This document shows positions 5,889-10,521 of a stretch of DNA of 10,521 nt, piece after piece. Position numbers and translations under genes: made by a program. Source of the DNA: Bifidobacterium breve (GTDB lineage: Bacteria; Actinomycetota; Acidimicrobiia; IMCC26256; PALSA-555); contig CAMDCC010000077.1 of NCBI GenBank assembly GCA_945889545.1, forward strand, positions 1 through 10,521, written 5' to 3'. The notes beneath the pieces are model-generated. The model had not been told where the DNA came from. It did not search any database and saw only the letters and a list, made by a program, of their open reading frames with translations. Position 1 is the stretch's first letter, and every line of letters begins with the position of its first letter.

Positions 5889-6061
5889 GGCTGCGAGGAC
5901 GCCTCGGTGTCGATCCGCTGCTGCACCCGTTCTCGCACGTGGGCCAAGAAGTCCTCGGGAACCGCGGCGAGGTCGGTCACGATGCTCTGCTCGAAGACTG
6001 CGTCCTGTTGAACCGGCGACAAGCGTTCGAACTCTTCGGCGGTCCACACCTTCTCGGGCAC
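5885..6061 (-). CDS. 58-aa putative antitoxin
   Basis: A short minus-strand gene reading PEKVWTAEEFERLSP, then QQDAVFEQSIVTDLAAVPED, then FLAHVRERVQQRIDTEASS. It is amphipathic, acidic in the middle and helical by composition. The GTG at 6061 is chosen because TATCCT (minus strand, 6073-6068) lies exactly 6 bp upstream, the same leaderless spacing used by the other modules here; the frame closes upstream at 6101-6103. The stop overlaps the next gene as TTGA. Size, coupling and neighbours suggest the antitoxin of a two-gene toxin-antitoxin unit whose toxin is now truncated. The family has no name I can give with confidence. The codon pattern is clean, with no stops or Arg-rich shadow look. Confidence 0.65.
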   Translation of the reverse strand: MPEKVWTAEEFERLSPVQQDAVFEQSIVTDLAAVPEDFLAHVRERVQQRIDTEASSQP

Positions 6062-6073
6062 AGGGCGAGGATA
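6062..6073 (-). promoter_or_regulatory. Leaderless -10 element of the 58-aa gene
   Basis: On the minus strand TATCCT (6073-6068) is followed by 6 bp and then the GTG start. This reproduces the TATCAT-N6-ATG and TACCGT-N6-ATG arrangements of the other small antitoxin genes in the window. Confidence 0.5.
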
Positions 6074-6167
6074 CCGGCGCCGGCGGCGCGCCTCGATGCT
6101 TCAGGCACTCAGGCGTGACGAACATGAGGTGGGGCGGCCGTCTCCCGGCCCGGCCCGGCGCCGTCCT

Positions 6168-6235
6168 GTCACCGAACCTGTCACCAGTGGAAACCGACTC
6201 AGGGCGTCGCTACGGACGTGACGGGTCTCAACGGT
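6168..6235 (+). repeat. Cassette right-end sequence, copy of 3417-3474
   Basis: GTCACC occurs at 6168-6173 and 6180-6185 (12-bp period), followed by the same ACTCAGGGCGTC-N-CTACGGA block as in segment 1. About 55 of 58 bases match 3417-3474. It has only one copy of the 50-bp unit that is doubled in segment 1. It sits directly before the att3 tRNA fragment, as its partner does before att2. Confidence 0.7.
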
Positions 6236-6293
6236 GACGTGTCAAGGCACTCATAATCCCTAGGTCGAAGGTTCGATCCCTTCCGGCCCCACT
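6236..6293 (+). repeat. Second type of tRNA (CAU) 3'-half attachment scar (att3)
   Basis: The TGTCAAGGC lead-in is kept, then from 6250 comes anticodon loop CTCATAA, anticodon-stem strand TCCCT, variable loop AGGTC, T-arm GAAGG/TTCGATC/CCTTC, acceptor strand CGGCCCC and discriminator A (6291). These stems differ from att1, att2 and att4, so this is the end of a different CAU tRNA. No 5' half (it would begin GGGGCCG) precedes it. The shared parts are the anticodon loop and the element's own flank, which fits an integrase that crosses over at the anticodon loop. Confidence 0.75.
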
Positions 6294-6340
6294 ACTCCCA
6301 CAACGAATCCGGACTTCTGACGAAGTCGCGAATCGTGTTG

Positions 6341-6368
6341 GTCACCGGTTTGTCACCGGTTTGGCACC
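6341..6368 (+). repeat. GTCACC iterons upstream of the integrase gene
   Basis: GTCACC at 6341-6346 and 6352-6357 and GGCACC at 6363-6368 are spaced 11 bp apart, about one helical turn. They lie between att3 and the likely integrase start at 6386. Candidate arm-type integrase sites that could also regulate the integrase promoter. Confidence 0.6.
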
Positions 6369-6385
6369 GAGTGGTCGTGGTCTGC

Positions 6386-7619
6386 ATGATCCGACGGCAC
6401 AGACAGCGGTGGCAGGTGACGGTGTACGCGGGCACCGATCCTGTAACCGGACGCGAGCGACGCGTGACGCGTTCCGTACCGGCGAAGCCCGGCCAGAAAG
6501 GGCCGAGCAAGGAAGCGCGAGAGCTCGAAGCCCGGCTCCTGCTCGAGGTCGGAACGGGCGACCATCGAAACGCGACGGTGACCGTCAAGGAGCTCCTCGA
6601 GGAATGGCTGGAGCAGGCGGGACCGGACCTGTCGCCGACCACGTTGCATGGTTACGAGCGCTACATCGCTCGCTCGATCGTGCCTGCGATCGGCACCGTG
6701 CGCCTCGACAAGCTCACGACCGCGATGCTCGATCGGCTCTACCGGGAGCTGCGTGAGTCCGGCGGAGTGAACGGTGGTCCCCTCGCGCCGGCGACCGTCC
6801 GCCAGGTGCACGCGGTCATTCGACGGGCGCTGCACCAGGCGGAGCGGTGGGGCTGGATCAATCGCAACCCGGCGGCATTGGCAACACCACCACGGATCGT
6901 CCGGCACGAGATCCGCCCGCCGACGCCCGATCAGGTGGGACGAATCCTGGCCGCGGCACGTGATGAAGATCCCGTCTTCGGCTTGGCGATCTGGCTGGCG
7001 GCGGTCACCGGCGCCCGTCGAGGCGAGCTCTGCGGGCTCCAGTGGGCCGACCTCGATCTCGACGTCGGGACGCTGGTGATCCGCCACTCAGTTGTCGAGC
7101 TGAACCACCGCTTGATCGTGAAGGCTCCGAAGACGCACCAGGTGCGCCGCATCGCCGTCGACGACGCAACCGTGGCGCTGCTGCGCGGCCATCGGGCGGT
7201 CGATGGCCAAGGGCGCGCTCGCGCTCGCGTGCGGTGTGGCGCTCGAGGAGAGCGCCTACGTGCTGTCCGACGATGTCGACGGTGCGGGCCCGCTGCACCC
7301 GAACCTGTTTTCGGATCGCTTCCGCCGTCTCGTGCGTCGACTGAAGATTGAGTGCCGGCTTCACGACTTGCGCCACTGGCACGTCACGCAGGCTCTCGGT
7401 GCCGCCCTTCCGGTGCGTGATGTTGCCGAGCGCGTCGGTCACGCCAGCGCAACCATGACGCTCGATGTCTACGGCCACGCGATCGCGAACGCCGATCGCA
7501 AGGCGGCCGAGACAGTTGCGGGCGTCATGCGTGACGCGATGAAGGGAAGAAATCGGCCGCGCCGTTCGCGAGTGAAGCCTGCACGCGACACGCCGACTCT
7601 GTTCGAGCGCGAATCGTGA
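6386..7619 (+). pseudogene. Tyrosine-recombinase (phage-type) integrase, frameshifted
   Basis: An integrase of about 410 residues split into two frames. The ATG at 6386 is preferred; the frame is open back to 6335, but that region holds the iterons. The N-terminal part has an arm-binding-like start (WQVTVYAGTDPVTGRERR) and a SAM-like core-binding domain (VKELLEEWLEQAGPDLSPTT). The catalytic domain has TGARRGELCGLQW (Arg codon 7016-7018) and the KAPKT lysine. After LLRGHRA (about 7199-7205) the frame shifts by one base; the second frame continues MAKGALALACG, then HDLRH (7362-7376), GHAS (His 7440-7442) and DVYGHA (Tyr 7470-7472). All catalytic residues exist but not in one protein. It reads away from att3, the usual position for an element's own integrase. 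A sequencing error is possible. Confidence 0.85.
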
Positions 7620-7648
7620 ACTCCGCGTGCAGCTTGGTAGGAGCGGGC

Positions 7649-7660
7649 TACCGTAGTGAT
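7649..7660 (+). promoter_or_regulatory. Leaderless -10 element of the VapBC-like module
   Basis: TACCGT at 7649-7654, then 6 bp, then the ATG at 7661. This matches the -10/N6/start spacing of other modules here. A GTAGGAG run further upstream is too far away to act as a ribosome-binding site. Confidence 0.45.
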
Positions 7661-7831
7661 ATGGCAAAGCGAGCCGAGGACTACGACCCCGTGGTCGTGC
7701 TCATCGATGACGACGAACCGAAGATGACGATCGCGGAATGGCTCGCGCTCATCGACAGTCGCGAGCCTGTCGACCTTGGAATCAGTGCTGCCGAGCTGTT
7801 GGCCGAGGCGCGCGAGGCGGGCGAAGTTTGA
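7661..7831 (+). CDS. Small antitoxin of a VapBC-like module
   Basis: A 56-aa acidic protein directly upstream of, and overlapping (TTGA), a PIN-domain toxin gene. The first half (YDPVVVLIDDDEP) is strand-like; the second (MTIAEWLALIDSRE, then ISAAELLAEAREAGEV) is helical and could be the toxin-binding tail. There is no clear ribbon-helix-helix or AbrB motif, so its DNA-binding mode is unclear. The ATG at 7661 is preferred over the GTG at 7616, because that overlaps the integrase stop and a well-placed -10 lies 6 bp before 7661. The antitoxin role is inferred from position and size. Confidence 0.75.
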   Translation: MAKRAEDYDPVVVLIDDDEPKMTIAEWLALIDSREPVDLGISAAELLAEAREAGEV

Positions 7832-8241
7832 CCGAGCAAGTTGTGCTCGACGCATCGGCCGGTGTCGAGATGCTGCTGCGTACCGAACGGGGTCGTGCGA
7901 TCAGGGATCGCATCCCGGACGACGTTGAGGAATGGGTTCCCGAGATCTACTTCGTCGAAGTCGCGGCGACGCTCCGTCGCGCCGAGCTCGCCGGCCGAGT
8001 GACAGTGGATCGTGCCGCTCTCGCGCTGAGCGACTTGCTTGCCGGCCCTCAGCGCCGCGTGCAGGTGCGCGCGCTGCTTCCCGAGGCTTGGACACTCCGA
8101 CACAACCTCACGGTTACCGACGCGCTGTACGTCGTTCTTGCCCGTCACCTGGGGGCTGCGCTTGTCACCGTGGACGAACGGCTGGCGGGTGCACCGGGCA
8201 TCGACGTCGAGGTCATCGCGCCACCAGCGTCGTCTTCCTGA
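7828..8241 (+). CDS. PIN-domain ribonuclease toxin (VapC-like)
   Basis: A 137-aa PIN-domain protein. The four acidic metal-binding residues are present: D8 in VVLDASAGVEMLL, E44 in YFVEVAATLRR, D98 in VTDALYVVLAR and D116 in LVTVDERLA. VapC toxins cut specific RNAs, often tRNAs or rRNA; the target here cannot be read. The start is TTG at 7828, overlapping the antitoxin stop. It begins exactly where the PIN fold does, while the upstream extension of the frame lies inside the antitoxin gene. Length and motif spacing are normal for VapC, so the toxin looks intact. An RNase toxin in DNA bounded by tRNA fragments is a suggestive coincidence only. Confidence 0.9.
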   Translation: MTEQVVLDASAGVEMLLRTERGRAIRDRIPDDVEEWVPEIYFVEVAATLRRAELAGRVTVDRAALALSDLLAGPQRRVQVRALLPEAWTLRHNLTVTDALYVVLARHLGAALVTVDERLAGAPGIDVEVIAPPASSS

Positions 8242-8307
8242 CCGCCAGTCGCACGCTGACGAACCGATTCGCGCACTCGTCGAGTGACCGCTCACAGTCG
8301 CTACTCC

Positions 8308-8388
8308 CTCACATTGTTAGTGATACACAACAGCAGGTTCCGGCCTTCGGCCCGAACCCGCGCGAAATGTGAGTACGAATGTGAGTGC
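8308..8388. repeat. AATGTGAG repeats and hairpin before the next gene
   Basis: AATGTGAGT occurs at 8366-8374 and 8378-8386 (12-bp period), with an inverted copy CTCACATT at 8308-8315. Between them lies a hairpin GGTTC-C-GGCC / GGCC-C-GAACC around a TTC loop (about 8335-8357), which may end the VapBC-like transcript. The repeats could be an operator for the gene starting at 8421. Nothing else is seen in 8242-8420. Confidence 0.45.
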
Positions 8389-8420
8389 GTGAGTTGCCAA
8401 GTTCGCGGGAGAATGGTCGC

Positions 8421-9095
8421 ATGAGCGAAGACGACGTTGCTGCGATCGTCTCCGAGTGGACGGCTGGCAACGCAGACCGGATTCGTGAAGATCCCGACTC
8501 TTGGGTGCGACGAATCTTCGCCGCTGTCACGTCTTCCGACGATCCAGCGCTGGTGGAAACCTTGGCGTATCCACTGAAGGCGCTCTTCGAAGAGTGTGGC
8601 GAGTCGTGGTTGGCGCCGACAGTTGACCGCTCTCGAGTCGATCGCCGTTCGATAGCGGTCGCCGCGGATTCGGTGTACGCGTACCTGAACTACAACACCG
8701 ACGAAGCGAAACCCGGTCACCGTATGTGCGAGCTCTTCGGACGTGATCTCGTGATCGATACCTGGATTCGCCACAATGGCGAAGATTCGGCCTGGGATTT
8801 CTGGCCGTTCGAAGTCTTTAGCGATATGGAAACAGAAGCCGTAATGGGCGCGTGGGCGCTCCTGATCGAAATGATCGACCGGGCCCCGCCCGATCAGGCC
8901 AGCCTCCTCGGCGCTGGGTTCCTGGAAGATGTCATCGCCGAAATCCCTATCGAAGTTGTCGAAGATCAGGCCGGGAGGAGCGAGAAGTTCCGCTTGGCAT
9001 TGCGCAATGTCTGGATCGATGGGGAGGTGCCGCGCGAATTCTTTGAGCGGGTCGAGCGCGCGGCCGGCGCGCCCCTCAAGCGGCAGAGATGGTGA
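8421..9095 (+). CDS. Unrecognised acidic protein (possibly DUF6869-like)
   Basis: A 224-aa soluble acidic protein with no signal peptide or membrane segment. The ATG at 8421 is used: GGGAG lies about 9 bp upstream, and a GAGAAT -10-like hexamer 6 bp upstream fits the leaderless spacing seen elsewhere. Residues about 130-205 (WDFWPFEVFSDMETEAVMGA, then a helix, then DQASLLGAGFLEDVI) resemble the helical pattern I associate with DUF6869, a family of unknown function; this match is weak. Many Trp, Glu and Asp residues give an immunity-protein look. The next gene starts 45 bp downstream on the same strand with a good ribosome-binding site, so they likely form a two-gene operon. No toxin or enzyme motif was found. 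Real coding is supported by length, clean frame and composition. Confidence 0.7.
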   Translation: MSEDDVAAIVSEWTAGNADRIREDPDSWVRRIFAAVTSSDDPALVETLAYPLKALFEECGESWLAPTVDRSRVDRRSIAVAADSVYAYLNYNTDEAKPGHRMCELFGRDLVIDTWIRHNGEDSAWDFWPFEVFSDMETEAVMGAWALLIEMIDRAPPDQASLLGAGFLEDVIAEIPIEVVEDQAGRSEKFRLALRNVWIDGEVPREFFERVERAAGAPLKRQRW

Positions 9096-9140
9096 ACCCA
9101 TTGGCTTTAAGCGGCATCGCATGTCGAAGGAGTCGGCACC

Positions 9141-9596
9141 GTGGGTCGTGAGCGTGTCTCGTTCGACACAGCGCTCCAAGCCGCTGATAGGAGCCGAGCG
9201 TTCGGAGCCTTCTCCGACTGGGATCCGACGAACCGGCTGTCCGCGATCAGGATCCTCTTGTGCGGCGTCTGGTGGCGCCTTGCTGGGATCCCCGAAGCAA
9301 CTGCCGGAGACCTCGTGCGCTCTGAGCCGCTGGAGCGGGACATTGACATGTGGGGAAGAGCGCGCAGCCACATGCAGCGTGCGCATGCAGCGCTTCGAGT
9401 TACACCGGCGCCCGAGCGGGCCCGTCGCTTCAAGGATTTGTTCGGCGCCGATGAGCTCGAACTTGCTATCGGCGAGCTTGAGCAGTTGGGCCATGAGCAA
9501 CTAGCCACGCGTAGGTTCTGGGCTTCGCTCGCGGACGCAGCGCGCGAGATGCGCTTGGAGAATGTTGAAGCGCGCCTTCGTCAGCGGACGGCGTGA
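9141..9596 (+). CDS. Unrecognised 151-aa helical protein
   Basis: The GTG at 9141 is preceded by AAGGAG (9127-9132) with 8-bp spacing, one of the best ribosome-binding sites in the window; the frame closes upstream at 9108-9110. The protein reads VSFDTALQAADRSRAFGAFS, then a Trp-containing hydrophobic helix (RLSAIRILLCGVWWRLAGI). A long charged helical region follows (ERARRFKDLFGADELELAI and LADAAREMRLENVEARLRQ). No catalytic motif is recognised. It is probably co-transcribed with the gene at 8421. It ends just before the GTCACC iterons at 9609, so the pair occupies the cargo position that toxin-antitoxin modules hold in the other segments. A novel two-gene module is possible but unproven. 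Confidence 0.65.
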   Translation: MGRERVSFDTALQAADRSRAFGAFSDWDPTNRLSAIRILLCGVWWRLAGIPEATAGDLVRSEPLERDIDMWGRARSHMQRAHAALRVTPAPERARRFKDLFGADELELAIGELEQLGHEQLATRRFWASLADAAREMRLENVEARLRQRTA

Positions 9597-9608
9597 ATGC
9601 CGGGTCTG

Positions 9609-9653
9609 GTCACCGGTTGGTCACCGAGTTGCGCGTTCGTTGCAATGAACGCG
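9609..9653 (+). repeat. GTCACC iterons and inverted repeat at the right end of segment 3
   Basis: GTCACC at 9609-9614 and 9620-9625 (11-bp period) is followed by the inverted repeat CGCGTTC (9632-9638) / GAACGCG (9647-9653). The position, about 105-120 bp before the tRNA fragment at 9730, is like that of the iterons in segments 1 and 2, but the remaining flank is not conserved. Candidate integrase or excisionase binding region. Confidence 0.55.
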
Positions 9654-9729
9654 TTCGTGTGAGACCGTCGAGCCCTTGCAGCGGAACGGTACGGACATCA
9701 GGTCATCTCAGCGGACACATCTGTTGCCG

Positions 9730-9763
9730 CTCATAACCCGAAGGTCGTGGGTTCAAGTCCCAC
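9730..9763 (+). repeat. tRNA-Met 3'-half attachment scar, short (att4)
   Basis: From 9730: anticodon loop CTCATAA, anticodon-stem strand CCCGA, AGGTC and T-arm GTGGG/TTCAAGT/CCCAC, with one base different from att2 over 34. After 9763 the acceptor strand is replaced by GATCTAAACCC, so the tRNA end is not restored. The TGTCAAGGC lead-in of the other sites is also absent. The shared core is thus reduced to anticodon loop through T-arm. Confidence 0.75.
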
Positions 9764-9777
9764 GATCTAAACCCAAG

Positions 9778-9807
9778 AAACACCAGATAACGGATTATCT
9801 GGTGTTT
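9778..9807. terminator. 13-bp perfect hairpin, terminator or operator
   Basis: AAACACCAGATAA (9778-9790) and its exact complement (9795-9807) enclose a CGGA loop. It is strikingly AT-rich for this DNA and ends in TTT, preceded by AAA, so it could terminate in both directions. It also lies just upstream of the -10-like GATAGT of the next gene and could be an operator for its HTH protein. Confidence 0.6.
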
Positions 9808-9825
9808 GTAGTGGATAGTGCTAGC

Positions 9826-10359
9826 ATGGGAGCCATGCGGACTGCCATCAATGACGCACTCACGGACAGCGAGGAGCTCCTGACGACGGGAGAGGCTGCC
9901 AAGCTCCTGAACTCCTCGCGTCAGCACGTCGTCGACCTCTGTGAACGAGGCGAGTTGCCCTACACCACGATCGGGACGCATCGGCGAGTGAAGCGATCTG
10001 ATGTCGACGCGATCAGGGCCCGCACTCAACGACTCACCCGTGACCAACGCCGCAGCCTCTGGCTCGGTTACGCAACCGCCGGCCGGATCGTTGAGGATCC
10101 CGAACGTGCTTGCGCGCTTGCCCTTGGCAATGTCGAGCACATGCGGTCGACAAGTCGCGGACAGGCGCGCCGATGGATGGACGAGTGGGACCGCTTGCTC
10201 AGGGGCCCCATCGATCGCCTCCTTGGGGCTCTCGTCTCGCCGTCACCACGAAGCCGAGAGCTCCGACAGAACTCTCCCTTCGCGGGCCTCCTAAACGACA
10301 CCGAGCGATCACGCATTCTCGACGCCTGGGAGCGCGCACAGCGTCGAGCAGAGACATGA
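9826..10359 (+). CDS. Excisionase-type HTH protein, putative antitoxin of a nucleotidyltransferase module
   Basis: A 177-aa protein. The ATG at 9826 has GATAGT 6 bp upstream (leaderless spacing); 9835 is a second possible ATG. The longer frame from 9676 reads through the tRNA fragment and is rejected. Residues about 17-66 form a MerR/excisionase-type HTH: LLTTGEAAKLLNSSRQHVVD, then LCERGELPYTTIGTHRRV. The C-terminal 110 residues are helical, Arg-rich and of no named family known to me. The stop overlaps the next start as ATGA. Excisionase-family regulators are often found directly upstream of DUF6036-like nucleotidyltransferases, so the antitoxin role is the best reading. An excisionase (recombination directionality) role for an adjacent element is the alternative, but no integrase is visible next to it. 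Confidence 0.78.
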   Translation: MGAMRTAINDALTDSEELLTTGEAAKLLNSSRQHVVDLCERGELPYTTIGTHRRVKRSDVDAIRARTQRLTRDQRRSLWLGYATAGRIVEDPERACALALGNVEHMRSTSRGQARRWMDEWDRLLRGPIDRLLGALVSPSPRSRELRQNSPFAGLLNDTERSRILDAWERAQRRAET

Positions 10360-10521
10360 ATCGAGAACAGCTCGCCCACGTCCTGCGGGCCGCTGCGCAG
10401 ATCGCCGAAGACCCCGACATTTTGGTCATCGGTAGCCAAGCCATCCTCGCGACGTACGGCGAAGAGGTCCTTCCCCCAGAGGCAACAGTGTCGGTGGAAG
10501 TCGACATCGCGTTTCGCGACG
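10356..10521 (+). CDS. Nucleotidyltransferase (DUF6036-like), 5' part; runs off the right edge
   Basis: The first 55 residues are visible. MNREQLAHVLRAAAQI is followed by DILVIGSQAILATYG, the strand and GSQ turn that starts a minimal nucleotidyltransferase domain. EATVSVEVDIAF follows with the second motif, an acidic pair (E-x-D) expected to bind metal. This matches the pattern I associate with DUF6036. Nucleotidyltransferase toxins of related modules modify tRNAs or proteins by adding nucleotides; the substrate here is unknown. It overlaps the HTH gene by 4 bp, so it is the second gene of that operon. It is the second nucleotidyltransferase module in the window, and unlike the one at 3894-4542 its visible motifs are intact. 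Confidence 0.8.
   Translation, partial: MNREQLAHVLRAAAQIAEDPDILVIGSQAILATYGEEVLPPEATVSVEVDIAFRD

Noticed and set aside
6353..7087. Minus-strand frame of 244 residues opposite the integrase
   Set aside because: Arg/His-rich low-complexity translation antisense to clear integrase motifs.
8301..9500. Minus-strand frame of 399 residues, the longest uninterrupted frame in the window
   Set aside because: It is antisense to two genes with good start signals and has no domain pattern; long antisense frames are common in GC-rich DNA.
1188..9763. Complete tRNA genes at the four repeats
   Set aside because: No D-arm or acceptor 5' strand (GGCGGGG or GGGGCCG) precedes any of them; only 3' halves are present.
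1188..9763. Classical integron with attC sites
   Set aside because: The repeats are tRNA halves rather than attC hairpins, and the recombinase is phage-type without the features of IntI.
9676..9825. N-terminal extension of the HTH protein from 9676
   Set aside because: It is translated from the tRNA fragment and hairpin; the HTH protein starts naturally at 9826 with a -10 at the right distance.

Overview
This is a GC-rich window (roughly 60-65% by eye) with mostly ATG/GTG/TTG starts, 4-bp stop/start overlaps, a mycothiol-dependent (MDMPI/DinB-like) enzyme and short-leader promoters. Together these point to an actinomycete-type chromosome (Actinomycetota, perhaps an uncultured Acidimicrobiia-like lineage). 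The lineage is inference. Nearly everything here is accessory DNA.

The organising feature is a series of four repeats at about 1188-1241, 3536-3594, 6236-6293 and 9730-9763. Each carries the 3' half of a methionine-type (CAU) tRNA from the anticodon loop onward. None has a 5' half nearby. Such 3' halves are the classic attachment-site scars of tyrosine integrases. They cut the window into segments that look like successive integrated elements or cassettes. Paired GTCACC iterons spaced 11-12 bp, candidate integrase arm sites, lie near the right end of three segments and beside the only integrase.

Layout. Left flank (1-1187): the tail of an unidentified gene, then a class III nucleotide cyclase that looks 5'-truncated. 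Segment 1 (about 1242-3535): a TetR regulator with an MDMPI-type enzyme on the minus strand, reading into a bidirectional terminator, then an RHH antitoxin with a Fic/Doc toxin on the plus strand. Segment 2 (about 3595-6235), all minus strand: a 58-aa putative antitoxin with a truncated partner, then an AbiEi-like regulator with a four-site dyad operator and a nucleotidyltransferase toxin broken by an internal deletion. Segment 3 (about 6294-9729): a frameshifted tyrosine integrase, a VapBC-like PIN module and two unrecognised genes. Segment 4 (from 9764): an excisionase-type HTH protein overlapping the start of a DUF6036-like nucleotidyltransferase that runs off the right edge.

As a whole the region resembles an integron-like store of toxin-antitoxin modules, built by repeated integration at tRNA-Met 3' ends, in which most cassettes lack their own integrase. 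Several modules are decayed (integrase, one toxin, one toxin remnant) while others look intact, so the array is probably old with some parts still selected.
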